NCBI RefSeq assembly: GCF_000213555.1
Contig: NZ_GL891979.1
Coordinates: 303,777 to 352,734, forward strand
DNA: 48,958 nucleotides
Origin: Dysgonomonas gadei ATCC BAA-286
GTDB taxonomy: Bacteria; Bacteroidota; Bacteroidia; Bacteroidales; Dysgonomonadaceae
Direction: 5' to 3'
Part shown: positions 33,362 through 43,635 of the stretch, one piece after another
How positions within the stretch are numbered: the first letter of the stretch is position 1
Layout of the letters: every line of letters begins with the position of its first letter
Notes under the pieces: model-generated
The model's input: the letters and a program-made list of their open reading frames with translations, nothing else
Database searches by the model: none
What the model was told of the DNA's origin: nothing
Program-made: the position numbers and the translations under genes

Positions 33362-36289
33362 TTATTTTATAAATAGATTCGATTCCGGGATATTTTCAAA
33401 TTCTGAGGCGTTCGTCTTTTTCCAGCCCCAGCTCAGGTGTTCACCTTCATAGTCCTCAAAATACAATAGTTTATACGAATGATAACCTTTTTTCAGAGCA
33501 ATACGTCCTGTGGCTGTTATGGCAGCGTGTGACCCGTCGTTATCAACAATTTTAAGATTGTCGATGTACAAGACACTGCCATCATCGGACTTGGTCATAA
33601 ATTCATATATACCATCTTCTCCTACAAAGATAATACCACTAAATATAAAAGCAAAATGATCAGCTAGTTTTGCTCCATTAATTGTTGGTTCGGGTAGAAT
33701 ACCTTTGTCGGCTGGGTTAGAACCCTCTATCTGATTTACCGAATTATAATACCCTTCATAGTAACTGTAATTTGTACCTCTTTCCTTACCTTGTGCTATG
33801 ACAGGTTCTCTGAAGACTGCCTTTTTAGCCTCAATTGTAAATGTTTTGCTTGGAATATAGCCGTCTTTAAATGCTTTTGCTTTTATGATTGTCGATCCGG
33901 ATATTTTTATTGGTATGGAATATACAGTAGATGATTTGTCCGGTTCTTTTCCATCGAGTGTATAGTAAACTTTTGCATCCATAGTTGTAGTGGCCAGATC
34001 TACATCAATGTTATTAACGAATAAATCAAGGTCTTTGGTCGTAAAAGGAATGGAAACAGTTTTGTCTGTCGTCATGGAATATGGATAAGCAGATTCGGCA
34101 ACACCTCTGTTCAGATTCGGTACAGAAGACAGGTTAAAAATCAAATCGCCTCCTTCCATCAAATCCTTATAAGTAATATAGTTAGAAAGTATTTCCCTAT
34201 TGTTTAAAGTAATCTTATCTATATAGAGATTTTTTTCCGGTTGATTAGCTCTGATTGTCAATGTTTTTCCATTAGCCAGCTTTATACAGGCTTCATCAAA
34301 CAGCGGTGTTGTCAACGAGAATTCATTTGCTCCCGGACATACAGGATAAATGCCAAGGCTACTCAGTATATACCATGCCGACATTTGGCCGCAATCTTCG
34401 TTCCCGCTGATACCCTCCGGCGTTGGCTGATACATTTCGGATAAGATGCGACGGGTCATAGACTGTGTCTTCCATGGCTGGCTTACATAATTGTATAGAT
34501 AAGCCATATGATGGCTGGGTTCATTACCATGGGCATATTGTCCGATAAGGCCTGTTATATCCGACATGTGTCCATCCACTTTCGATTCGGTGATAAATAA
34601 ACTGTCCAATTGTGATACAAAACAGTTTCGGCCGCCAAATAATTGAATGAGTCCGTTTATATCGTGTGGTACAAAAAAACGATATTGCCATGCTGTGGCT
34701 TCTGTATATGCTCTTCCGGGCTCGAAAGCATTAAAAGGATAGTCCCAGTTTCCATCCATACGTTTTCCCCGGAAAAATTTTGAATGCCCGTCAAATACAT
34801 GAATATAAGACAATGCCCGTTCGCTGTACTTCTCAAAATCTTCGGTTTTACCCAGTTCTTTCGCCATCTGGGCTATACACCAGTCGTCGTAGGCGTATTC
34901 GAGCAAGCAGGATACTGATTCTCTTTTAATGTTGGAGGGTATAAACCCGTATTTAATGTAATAGTCAGAGCCTTTTTTATTATTATCAGAAGAAATTTTC
35001 ATGGCTTCATACGCTTTGTCTATATCGAAGCCCCTTATCCCTTTCATATATGCATCTGCAATCACGGATACTGAATGGTAACCGATCATGGTTTCGGTTT
35101 CCCCTGCCGATAATGGCCAGATGGGTAATTCTCCTGATATATCATACATTTTCAGATATGAATTGATCATATCGTTTACCAGAGTTGTGTCGGTAAGTGT
35201 GATAAGAGGATTCCATGCTCGGAATGTATCCCATATAGAAAATGTTGAATAATATTTGCGCCCCGCCGGTATTGTATCTGTTGCCATATCGTGCCGGCGA
35301 AATTGTCCGTTTACATCATTCATAATGTTGGGGACAACTTTCGTATGGTACATCGCGGTATAGAAGTTCTTAAGATCATGTTCATTACCTCCTTTTACTG
35401 TAATATCAGAGAGAGCTTTACCCCAGAGATTACGGGCCTGTTTGTGTACTGAGTCGAAATCAAATCCTGTTACATCATAATCCAGGTTCAGCCGTGCATT
35501 CTCTTCGCTTACAACTGAAAAGGCAACTTTTGCAACAACAGGTTTTCCTGTAGATACTCCGAATTTCAGTACAGCTTGTTGATTATTATTTTTTGCCGTA
35601 TCGCCGTCTTTCAGAATCTTACCGTCATTGATAAAATCGACTGACTGAAAGTCTTTGGAAAACTGTGCAACGAAAAATACATACTGATTTGTTACCCATC
35701 CTTGTGTACGGCGCATTCCTGTTATCTCATTACTTGCAGTTTGCTTTATAATGAGAGAGTCTATTGTTTCTTCGGCTAACAGGTGGGCCATGTCTATGAT
35801 AATTGTTTCATTTTTGCCTTTGGCGAATGTATAGCGGTGTACCCCTGTATATGTAGTAGCTGTCATTTCAGCCTTGATGCCTTCTTGGTTAAAGTCCACG
35901 GAATAATATCCGGGAGATGCTTTTTCGTTTGTATGTGAAAAAGCCAACGGTTCGAAAATATAACCTTTTTGAACCTGTATTATATCTCTGGTTGTAGGAT
36001 GAAAAAGTATGTCACCCAGATCGGCACAACCTGTACCGCTAAGATGTGTATGCGAAAACCCGATAATGGTGGAATCACTATAGTGGTAACCTGAACATGC
36101 GTCCCAGTCTCCGGTTCGGGTATCCGGGCTTAATTGTACCGCTCCATATGGTACAGTGGCTCCGGGATAGGTATGTCCGTGAAATCCCGTTCCTATAAAA
36201 GTATCAACATAATCGACCGGGCTTTTCAGGATAGGAGAGCAAGCTGTTAATAATCCGATAATAGATAGAAAGAATAATTGTTTTTTCAT
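33362..36289 (-). CDS. GH92 alpha-mannosidase with CHB_HEX-like and PA14 domains
   Basis: The 975-residue surface or periplasmic exo-alpha-mannosidase (commonly alpha-1,2) has lipobox LTAC (Cys17). The GH92 domain runs from about residue 25 to 740: GATVPYGAVQLSPDTRTGDWDACSGYHY, GFSHTHLSGTGCADLGDI and, near residue 640, GNEDCGQMSAWYILSSLGIYP. That last block holds the catalytic-acid Glu and the calcium-coordination region. A chitobiase C-terminal-like strand domain (about 755-820, VYYTLDGKEPDKSS) and a PA14 module (about 830-975) follow. The PA14 module is a paralogue of the one on the nearby metallophosphoesterase. Length beyond the usual 750 residues is due to these modules. Confidence 0.95.
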   Translation of the reverse strand: MKKQLFFLSIIGLLTACSPILKSPVDYVDTFIGTGFHGHTYPGATVPYGAVQLSPDTRTGDWDACSGYHYSDSTIIGFSHTHLSGTGCADLGDILFHPTTRDIIQVQKGYIFEPLAFSHTNEKASPGYYSVDFNQEGIKAEMTATTYTGVHRYTFAKGKNETIIIDMAHLLAEETIDSLIIKQTASNEITGMRRTQGWVTNQYVFFVAQFSKDFQSVDFINDGKILKDGDTAKNNNQQAVLKFGVSTGKPVVAKVAFSVVSEENARLNLDYDVTGFDFDSVHKQARNLWGKALSDITVKGGNEHDLKNFYTAMYHTKVVPNIMNDVNGQFRRHDMATDTIPAGRKYYSTFSIWDTFRAWNPLITLTDTTLVNDMINSYLKMYDISGELPIWPLSAGETETMIGYHSVSVIADAYMKGIRGFDIDKAYEAMKISSDNNKKGSDYYIKYGFIPSNIKRESVSCLLEYAYDDWCIAQMAKELGKTEDFEKYSERALSYIHVFDGHSKFFRGKRMDGNWDYPFNAFEPGRAYTEATAWQYRFFVPHDINGLIQLFGGRNCFVSQLDSLFITESKVDGHMSDITGLIGQYAHGNEPSHHMAYLYNYVSQPWKTQSMTRRILSEMYQPTPEGISGNEDCGQMSAWYILSSLGIYPVCPGANEFSLTTPLFDEACIKLANGKTLTIRANQPEKNLYIDKITLNNREILSNYITYKDLMEGGDLIFNLSSVPNLNRGVAESAYPYSMTTDKTVSIPFTTKDLDLFVNNIDVDLATTTMDAKVYYTLDGKEPDKSSTVYSIPIKISGSTIIKAKAFKDGYIPSKTFTIEAKKAVFREPVIAQGKERGTNYSYYEGYYNSVNQIEGSNPADKGILPEPTINGAKLADHFAFIFSGIIFVGEDGIYEFMTKSDDGSVLYIDNLKIVDNDGSHAAITATGRIALKKGYHSYKLLYFEDYEGEHLSWGWKKTNASEFENIPESNLFIK

Positions 36290-36321
36290 ATAGGATATTG
36301 CATTAACTGCAAATTTTAATA

Positions 36322-36353
36322 ATAATGGGCATTAAGCAAGTAATGCCCATTAT
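36322..36353 (-). terminator. hairpin between susD and the GH92 gene
   Basis: ataatgggcatta (36322-36334) and taatgcccattat (36341-36353) form a perfect 13-base stem with a 6-base loop. On the minus strand it is followed by tattaaaattt. It lies in the only gap of about 100 bases inside the operon and probably lowers transcription of the enzyme genes relative to susCD. Confidence 0.65.
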
Positions 36354-36389
36354 CTCATAGTTGATTACTTTAGTGTCAGTGCCTTGTAT

Positions 36390-37997
36390 TTAATCCATCG
36401 GATTTTGTTTTAACTTCCCGTTGGCTTTTACCACTTCGTCCGGATTGTATGGGAATACAATATCGGTAGAAGGATTGAACGTTCTAGCGCTCCATACTTC
36501 TATGACTGTATACGGGGAATCAGGTTTGCTTCTATCGGCATGTTTCCGTCCTCGTTTTGGCGCATTTAGCTTGTCCCATTCCTTCCAACGTTTCAGGTCC
36601 ATAAAGCGGTCTGTAAATTCTCCTGCCAGTTCACAGCGGCGCTCATGCTTGAGGTCGGCTAATGTGGCATCTGTATATACATCTCCCAGGCCAGCCCGCC
36701 TTGTCAACCTGTTTAATTCTTTAGCCGCATCAGTACCTTTACCTTGCATGATCAAGGCTTCGGCTTTGAATAATACCATTTCGGCATGTCGTATGATAGG
36801 GAGATCCAGATCAGTAGTTGGACGGTCGCCGTTAGTGGATACAGTAGATGCTTCACCCGAACCTTTACTGTTTACTGCCCCGTATGAAAAAGGCTCCATA
36901 TATTTAGCCAGCATAAAGCCACATTCGAGATCTGCTGTGGAATAAAATTTTCTTTTTTCACCGAAAAGGGTAAATTCGTCATTGTATTCCAGTATTGTAA
37001 CACCTCTTCTCTTATCGTTAGGTGCAAATTCTTCATACAGGCCAAGTGTCGGTTTGAAATAACCCCAGCCGTTGTAACGTCCCCAGGCCTTGTTTTCAAG
37101 AACAACACCCGGAAATATAGAGCCTGCATAATTGTACCCTGATGAATTTACAGACCAGATATATTCAGAAGACCAGTTATTCGCTATTTTAAATACGTCC
37201 CCATAATTACCTAACAACGCTCTCTTTCCTTCTGTTTCTATTTTATCAACCAACGGCGGTATCAAAGCCCATTTCGATTCATCGTACTGTGCCCAGTATG
37301 CATATGTCTTAACCATAAGCGCCCAAGCCGCTGCTTTATGTGCACGACCTTTGTCGGTGTCATTATATGTTTCGAAGAAAGGAAGTAGTCCGGCAGCACT
37401 TTCCAGGTCTTTGACAATGAGGTCATAGTTTTCCATTACAGTTGCCCGTTGAACAGGAATAGAGTAGATAAATTCCTCATAAGTTTTGTAAGAAGTATCC
37501 TCATATTTGTCGAACGGCACACCCTGATCGGCACGTCCGTGGCGGTATGCGATATAGAAATGACAGAATGCCCGCATAAAATATGCCTCACCTAACCTAA
37601 TCTTTTCAACATCTGTCAGGTTATCTTTTCGTACCAGATTGAATACAACCCAGTTGGCACGGGAAAGATACTGTGTAAATGTTTCCCAGTTTTCTCTCAG
37701 TGAGGATTCACGTCCGGTAAAGGTAAAGTTGGCCAGATTATTCTGGTCGGTACCTCTATTTCTACCGTAAATCATATCATCACCACCTCCGGCTTGCTCC
37801 CAAAACAGGTTGCGTCCGAACGTTTCTTCGCGGTTTAGTATCCAGTAACATGCATCGATTGCATTCGTTGCATCTTTCTCATTTTTGAAAAAGTTACCCA
37901 CACTTGGTTCTCTTTCTGCTGTGACATCCAGGAAGTCGCTACAAGAGAGAAATCCTACCGATAAGAATAGTATTATTAAAGATTTATAGAATTTCAT
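36390..37997 (-). CDS. SusD/RagB-family glycan-binding lipoprotein
   Basis: The 535-residue outer-membrane lipoprotein binds the glycan and closes over the partner SusC pore. The signal ends in GFLSC (Cys19), followed by SDFLDV, the standard SusD mature start. Family features include KNEKDATNAIDACYWIL, then EAYFMRAFCHFYIAYRHG, IVKDLESAAGLLPF (TPR-like helices), LPIIRHAEMVLFKAEALIMQGKG and the C-terminal LKHERRCELAGEFTDRFMDLKRW. The start is 20 bases from the SusC stop. Ligand specificity cannot be read from sequence; downstream GH92 suggests a mannose-containing glycan. Confidence 0.96.
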   Translation of the reverse strand: MKFYKSLIILFLSVGFLSCSDFLDVTAEREPSVGNFFKNEKDATNAIDACYWILNREETFGRNLFWEQAGGGDDMIYGRNRGTDQNNLANFTFTGRESSLRENWETFTQYLSRANWVVFNLVRKDNLTDVEKIRLGEAYFMRAFCHFYIAYRHGRADQGVPFDKYEDTSYKTYEEFIYSIPVQRATVMENYDLIVKDLESAAGLLPFFETYNDTDKGRAHKAAAWALMVKTYAYWAQYDESKWALIPPLVDKIETEGKRALLGNYGDVFKIANNWSSEYIWSVNSSGYNYAGSIFPGVVLENKAWGRYNGWGYFKPTLGLYEEFAPNDKRRGVTILEYNDEFTLFGEKRKFYSTADLECGFMLAKYMEPFSYGAVNSKGSGEASTVSTNGDRPTTDLDLPIIRHAEMVLFKAEALIMQGKGTDAAKELNRLTRRAGLGDVYTDATLADLKHERRCELAGEFTDRFMDLKRWKEWDKLNAPKRGRKHADRSKPDSPYTVIEVWSARTFNPSTDIVFPYNPDEVVKANGKLKQNPMD

Positions 37998-38017
37998 ATA
38001 TTCAAATTTTTAGGATG

Positions 38018-41000
38018 TTAATAAGTTAATTTTACACCTACGGAGAATACACGGGGAACAGGATATTTACCTCCGTCCAGACCTTTTCCTCCTACTTCCG
38101 GATTCGTACCCGAATAGTTAGTGAATGTATGTATATTGTCTACACTGGCAGATACTGAAAGTGAACTTTTTCTTTCATCAAGCCGTGGAGAAATACTGCG
38201 GAATATTTTGTCGAAATTATAAGATACCGTAATGTTTTTTATCCGCATGTAAGATGCATCCTCAATATAGAAATCCGAGATGTTAGAGAAGTTACCATTG
38301 TCGTCAGATGATGTTAATCTTGGAACTTCATTGCTGTTAGGCCATGCTTTTAATATATCGGTAGATCTGTTGAAGTTTACCATCGATTCGTTGAGTGTAA
38401 CATATTTCATGGCATTGAAAGCTTTCAAACCACCTACTCCTTGCAACATAATGCTGGCACTAAGATTTTTCCACGTAAGTCCGGCTGTGAGGGCATATGT
38501 GATTTTAGGTGTATAGCTGCCAACATACTCTCTGTCATCATCATTGATAACTCCATCGCCATTTGTGTCTACAAATTTTATATCTCCTGCTTTAGCCTTA
38601 GCTTGCATGCGTTTTCCTTCTTTGTTGACATAGGCTTCTGCTTCTGCATCCGACTGGAACAGGCCATCTGTTTTATATACCCAGAATGAGTAAAGAGGGT
38701 CGTTCTCCCGTGTGCGGAACGGATTCAGGCCGCGGAATTCATCATCTTCTATCCATACCGGTTTTTTACCCGTTTGCGGATCTGCCGGGCCTATATCCGA
38801 TACCCAGTTTTTCAATGTTGCAAAATTGGCATTGATGTAATAATTTACATCGCCTACCTTGTCATTCCATCCTGCGGAAAATTCCCAGCCTCTGTTTTTT
38901 ACTTCTCCCTGATTGATGTACATCGGTTCAGGTCCGATATATGAAGGCCATCCTGTATCTTGTCGTTTTATTAGGTCTTTAGTTGTTTTATTGAAGAAGT
39001 CGACAGACAGGTTAAGCCTGTTTTTCAATAATTCCAGATCGATACCGAAGTCTAACTGCTCCGAAGTTTCCCATGTCAAATATCTGTTGAAGGCTTCTCC
39101 GTTGTATACCATAGATGGAACCAGCGGTGTGTTGGAGCCTACTTGTCCACCCACGTCGTTAGAACTTTCAACTACAAATGTAGGGTCGCCATAGTGGAAG
39201 GGTACGGAACCGATATTGCCGATACGTCCCCAACTTGCACGTAATTTTATCAGGTTGAAGATGTCCGATTTAGGCATATATGGTTCGGAGGTTAGTTTCC
39301 ATGCAGCTGTAACAGCGGGGAAATCTCCATGTTTTTTGTCTTTAGGCAGACGTCCGGCGTTGTCGCGACGTAGAGATGCTGTTGCAAAATAGCGGTCGTT
39401 GAAACTGTAAGATGCACGTCCTACAACAGAAACATTGTTATCAGGTTCGGTATATGCATCACCTACAAATACTTTCTGGCTGTCGCCCCAGTTCAAATAC
39501 TGGAATGCTGTAGTTTCATTATTGAAGCCTTGTGCACTCACATTAAAATCTCTGCGTCGTTGTTGGTTAGCAGTGGTAGAAAGCATGGCTCCGATATTAT
39601 GTCCGCCCACGGATTTGCTGTAATTTAATGTATTTTCTACTTCCCATCTGTAATAACGATAGGTTTCATAATCCAGACGATTGGTCATATTCGGTTTACC
39701 AGGCTCTGGTCTCATCGGATTGAAATTTTTATAGAAATAATTGGTGAGGCGATAAGTCAGGCGTCCGGTATACTTTAGTCCGGGAATGAAGATATCGTCT
39801 ATATCAAGGAAGGTCGATGAGGATATTGTAGTCGGCCTGCTGTAAGTATTGTTCGATTCCAAGGTACGCAGAGGGTTAACAACATCTCCGTGAATATCAG
39901 CGAAGTTACTTCCATATTGGTCAATATATGCCGGATCTTTAGGTGCTGTGCCTCCAAATGTTCCGTCTGAATAATATGCTTCGGCATTGCGGGGCATCAT
40001 CAGTGCCGAGAGAATAACACCTGTGTATCCGCTATCGGTATTGGTTCCCCTGCTTCTTAGATTTTCCCAATAAAAGTCTTCTCTTATCTTAATTTTGTTA
40101 CTGATTTTGAAGAACGCATTATAACGCATTGTAATATTCTTGTTATATGTATTCAGCAACACTCCCTGATCATCGTTATATTGCAATGATAATCTGTTAG
40201 CAAAATCCTCTGTACCACCGCTTATAACGAAGCTGTGTCTTTGAGATAGCGAATTTCTGAATATTTCATCTATCCAATCGGTGCGGGTTTGGGCTATATA
40301 TGGGTTTTTTACAGGATCCCATCCGTCCGGCAGACTGTTTCCTGTTGCTGCCAGGGCTTGTTTTCGCACTTCTCTCTGTTGCTCGATGGTCAGAGATTGA
40401 GGTAAGTTGGTAGCCTGACTGACACTGTATGTGCCTTCATAAGATATTCTGGGCCTTCCGGCTACAGCTTGCTTGGTTGTAACGAGGATAACCCCTGCCG
40501 AACCGGAATAGGCACCATAAATAGCAGCTGATGCTGCATCTTTCAATACTACCATCGATTCTATATCGTTAAAGTTTACCGGCGCTCCCGGAACGCCATC
40601 TACTACCCATAGCGGGGATTCCCCCGACCGCGATCCTTTACCACGGATAACAACACTTGACGCCACAGTAGGGTCACCTCCGTTCTTGGACACAGTAACA
40701 CCCGGAATTTGACCTTGTAGTAAATCCTCTGCTTTTGATACAGGACGGTTCTTAAGCTGGTCTATGTTTTCCAGCGTACCTATAGATGCGGACAGGTCAG
40801 CTTTACGTGCAGCCATACCGAAGCCTAGTATAACTACTTCGTCCAACACCTTGGTGTCTTCTTTTAATACGATATTCACAGAAGTCTGATTGGTGATCCG
40901 GATTGTCTGTGTTACAAAACCGACATACCTTATTTCTATAGTTGCGTTTTCCGGTACATTGATGCTGAACTTACCCTCCAGGTCTGTCGTAGTACCATTT

Positions 41001-41431
41001 GTGGTTCCTTTAACCAATATGCTCACTCCGGGTAATTCGAGACCAGCTTCGTCTTTAATAACACCGGTCAGCCTTTTGGTATTGCCATCTTGTTGGGCTG
41101 TGTTTGAGAATTGTGCTGTTAAGCTTTTGTCAGACAATACAATTTGCTTGTTGTCTTTTATGTGATAAGTGATATTTGTATTTGAAAAAAGCTTGTCTAA
41201 TGTATTTTCTATAGAAGAATTAGAAACTTGTATATTTACATTATTATTCAACTCGGATAATTCGTTGTTGTAAAAGAAGCTGTATCCTTCGGCTTTCTCT
41301 ATTTGCTGGATAACCTGCCGGATTTTTTGGTTCTTGACATTTAAAGTGATTTGAGCGGAAATTGTTCCGCTGAAAAATAGCATTAAATAAATTAAGGTAA
41401 TGCGAAGTGCAAATTTTTTGAATCTTTTCAT
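38018..41431 (-). CDS. SusC/RagA TonB-dependent receptor with STN domain
   Basis: This outer-membrane importer of oligosaccharides has 1137 residues from the ATG at 41431. I prefer that ATG because it begins the signal peptide (MKRFKKFALRITLIYLMLFFSGTISAQ); the frame extends 15 codons further upstream. Domains in order are an STN signalling domain (about 28-100, which contacts the FecR protein) and a carboxypeptidase-regulatory beta-sandwich (about 120-190, GVIKDEAGLELPGVSILVKG). A TonB plug follows (LKNRPVSKAEDLLQGQIPGV), then the barrel with TITVSY-like late strands ending VGVKLTY. The STN domain fits control by the adjacent sigma/anti-sigma pair. Confidence 0.96.
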   Translation of the reverse strand: MKRFKKFALRITLIYLMLFFSGTISAQITLNVKNQKIRQVIQQIEKAEGYSFFYNNELSELNNNVNIQVSNSSIENTLDKLFSNTNITYHIKDNKQIVLSDKSLTAQFSNTAQQDGNTKRLTGVIKDEAGLELPGVSILVKGTTNGTTTDLEGKFSINVPENATIEIRYVGFVTQTIRITNQTSVNIVLKEDTKVLDEVVILGFGMAARKADLSASIGTLENIDQLKNRPVSKAEDLLQGQIPGVTVSKNGGDPTVASSVVIRGKGSRSGESPLWVVDGVPGAPVNFNDIESMVVLKDAASAAIYGAYSGSAGVILVTTKQAVAGRPRISYEGTYSVSQATNLPQSLTIEQQREVRKQALAATGNSLPDGWDPVKNPYIAQTRTDWIDEIFRNSLSQRHSFVISGGTEDFANRLSLQYNDDQGVLLNTYNKNITMRYNAFFKISNKIKIREDFYWENLRSRGTNTDSGYTGVILSALMMPRNAEAYYSDGTFGGTAPKDPAYIDQYGSNFADIHGDVVNPLRTLESNNTYSRPTTISSSTFLDIDDIFIPGLKYTGRLTYRLTNYFYKNFNPMRPEPGKPNMTNRLDYETYRYYRWEVENTLNYSKSVGGHNIGAMLSTTANQQRRRDFNVSAQGFNNETTAFQYLNWGDSQKVFVGDAYTEPDNNVSVVGRASYSFNDRYFATASLRRDNAGRLPKDKKHGDFPAVTAAWKLTSEPYMPKSDIFNLIKLRASWGRIGNIGSVPFHYGDPTFVVESSNDVGGQVGSNTPLVPSMVYNGEAFNRYLTWETSEQLDFGIDLELLKNRLNLSVDFFNKTTKDLIKRQDTGWPSYIGPEPMYINQGEVKNRGWEFSAGWNDKVGDVNYYINANFATLKNWVSDIGPADPQTGKKPVWIEDDEFRGLNPFRTRENDPLYSFWVYKTDGLFQSDAEAEAYVNKEGKRMQAKAKAGDIKFVDTNGDGVINDDDREYVGSYTPKITYALTAGLTWKNLSASIMLQGVGGLKAFNAMKYVTLNESMVNFNRSTDILKAWPNSNEVPRLTSSDDNGNFSNISDFYIEDASYMRIKNITVSYNFDKIFRSISPRLDERKSSLSVSASVDNIHTFTNYSGTNPEVGGKGLDGGKYPVPRVFSVGVKLTY

Positions 41432-41617
41432 GTGTTTTTGTGTTTGAAATCTGCATAATGTATAAACTTCAGGCATTCAAATCTGGCCACAATATACCTT
41501 CCTGATTTCTATTCCTGATATCAGATTTAAGGTGTAAGGGTTGTGTTTTGAATGTGTTTTGGTGTCCGGATTTATTCCGAACGTTTCTTTCTAGGTTTTT
41601 TTCATAATCAATTAAAT

Positions 41618-42634
41618 TTAAAGTTTCTCGACTTTTTTACTCTCGCTTATTTCCACTGTATTGTTGTATATCTTGTATTGTATCGGAGCAGTCAGGCTTA
41701 TTATTTCAAAGACATTCCCCAGGCTGTTATTCTTTATTACTCCGGAGAATCTGTAATGTTTAGCAGATTCTGATGTAAATACAATATCAATGTTATATAT
41801 ACGGGATAATATCGTACCAATTTCTTCCAGCGACTCACCATAGAATGCCAATTCATTATTTCTCCATATCGCTACATTTGCAACATCATATGTATCAGTC
41901 ATAGTGAATGCCTTGTTTTCCTTATTATAAGTCAGGCGTTCATTCGGGTTGAGGAGCATATCTTTTTTGTTGTCACTAACTTTTAGCTTACCCTCCACTA
42001 GTGTTACAGTAACCGTTTTATCTGTTTGGTATGATTTTATATTAAAGCTTGTACCCAATGCTTCTACATCTATATTGTTGGCTGTAACTATGAATCTTTT
42101 TTCCTTATCTTTAGCTACTTCGAAATACGCCTCGCCTTCTAAAATGATTCTCCTGTCGTTGGTATTATATGCATTATCATATTTGATTCTGGAATCAGAG
42201 TTCAGCCAAACTGATGTGCCATCAGGCAATATCAGATTTGCTTTTTGTCCTTTATCTACCGATACTATAAACTCTTTCATAGAGTATAAACTCATACGGG
42301 TTATATAGTACGATCCCAGTCCAATGATTATTAATGAACAAGCTATAGCTGCATAACGCCTGATAAGAAGCCATTTGTTTTTCTTATTCGGTTTTGCAGA
42401 TGAAGATAAAAGCTCAGATTCATTAATTCTCGTTTGTATTTCTTCAAACATTCGTATCTGAATATCTTCGTCCAGATCATCTGAAATATTTTCCCATTGT
42501 TTTAAATAGGTTGAAAATATCTCATCTTTTGTTTCCGGTGATTTAAACCATTCCAGTAAAATCTGCTCTTCTTCGACAGAGGTTTTACCCTTCATGAAAG
42601 AATCTAATAATTCTATGTAATTTCTTTTTTCCAT
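41618..42634 (-). CDS. FecR-type anti-sigma factor
   Basis: The 338-residue single-pass inner-membrane regulator has a cytoplasmic part (residues 1-85, sigma binding) and one transmembrane helix (about 90-110, RRYAAIACSLIIIGLGSYYI). The periplasmic FecR domain follows (VDKGQKANLILPDGTSVWLNSDSRIKYD, LEGEAYFEVAKDKEKRFIV, VEALGTSFNIKSY). A C-terminal STN-like DUF4974 segment comes last (YGESLEEIGTILSRIYNIDIVF). It should hold the neighbouring sigma factor inactive until SusC binds substrate. It lies between the sigma gene and susC. Confidence 0.95.
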   Translation of the reverse strand: MEKRNYIELLDSFMKGKTSVEEEQILLEWFKSPETKDEIFSTYLKQWENISDDLDEDIQIRMFEEIQTRINESELLSSSAKPNKKNKWLLIRRYAAIACSLIIIGLGSYYITRMSLYSMKEFIVSVDKGQKANLILPDGTSVWLNSDSRIKYDNAYNTNDRRIILEGEAYFEVAKDKEKRFIVTANNIDVEALGTSFNIKSYQTDKTVTVTLVEGKLKVSDNKKDMLLNPNERLTYNKENKAFTMTDTYDVANVAIWRNNELAFYGESLEEIGTILSRIYNIDIVFTSESAKHYRFSGVIKNNSLGNVFEIISLTAPIQYKIYNNTVEISESKKVEKL

Positions 42635-42711
42635 CTATTCAATTTTATATATCTGTATCCGTCCCCAATCCCTTACAGGTGGAATAAATAAATGCTTTAT
42701 TTTAACATTAA

Positions 42712-43302
42712 TTAAATATTTTGGGCTAAAAATAATAATGCAAGGAGGGTGAATTGTCCTTTCATCTTTTCTTTGAGAAACAGTAATGAACGGTAGATTT
42801 GGGTTTCTACCGTTTTCTCGGAAATAGCTAATTTCGATGCTATTTCTTTATTCGTCAATCCATCTTTGCGGCTAAGAATGAAGATTTCTTTGCGGGAAGG
42901 GGGGAGTTGGTCTATAATGTTATTTATATATGATTCGAAAAAGGCCGCATCGAGTTTCTCTTCAGTTTCATGGTCTGTATCATTCTTGCTTGTTTGAGAT
43001 ACTGCCAGGAACTTACTCATTTGTAATAAACGTTCGGTTTCTTTATAAACCAGGTTGCGGGCTATTGTGTACAGATATGATACAAAACCTTTATCGGGAT
43101 CTATTTCTTTGTGCAATTCCCATATTTTGAGGAAGCACGTTTGAGTTATATCTTCCGCAAGGGACTTGTCATATAAGATTGAGTATACGAAATTGTATAT
43201 TTTAGGATTATATTTCCAATATAGCAGTTCAAAAGCGGCTTTTTGTCCATCTTTCAGTCGAAGGAGTGTTGTTTTATCTATATCGTTTTTAGGACTACTC
43301 AT
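42712..43302 (-). CDS. ECF RNA polymerase sigma factor
   Basis: The 196-residue sigma factor from the ATG at 43302 starts MSSPKNDIDKTTLL; an alternative start eight codons upstream is less typical. Region 2 is ALLYWKYNP-like (AAFELLYWKYNPKIYNFVYSI, DITQTCFLKIW). Region 4 is LPPSRKEIFILSRKDGLTNKEIASKLAISEKTVETQI, a helix-turn-helix. The VET and KEIA signature places it among Bacteroidota ECF sigma factors linked to FecR and SusC. It should activate the glycan operon on release. A C-terminal hydrophobic tail (FTLLALLFLAQNI) is unusual and may be membrane-associated. Confidence 0.93.
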   Translation of the reverse strand: MSSPKNDIDKTTLLRLKDGQKAAFELLYWKYNPKIYNFVYSILYDKSLAEDITQTCFLKIWELHKEIDPDKGFVSYLYTIARNLVYKETERLLQMSKFLAVSQTSKNDTDHETEEKLDAAFFESYINNIIDQLPPSRKEIFILSRKDGLTNKEIASKLAISEKTVETQIYRSLLFLKEKMKGQFTLLALLFLAQNI

Positions 43303-43635
43303 TGGCCTCTTGATAATATAATGCAATGTTAGTGATTTTTAAGATACGAGCATTAAATTTGAATAAAAAAGGTTTTTCTGATTTTATATTTTAAGATAAA
43401 TTCGGGCTGTATATGGCTTCTATACTTGATTATAGGATGGTTTGTAATAATTTGTCAATTTTACACTTAGTTTTAACTAAATTGTTCTTGTTTATGTTGC
43501 AAATGCTGTTTATTTTTGTGTCGAGTATACCTTGGATTTTCATAAATAATATAGAAAGCCCTTTTACATCTTTCCAACGTGGAATAATGACAGTGAAGAC
43601 AAGATTTTAGACAAACTATTTGTAAGTACATGGAA

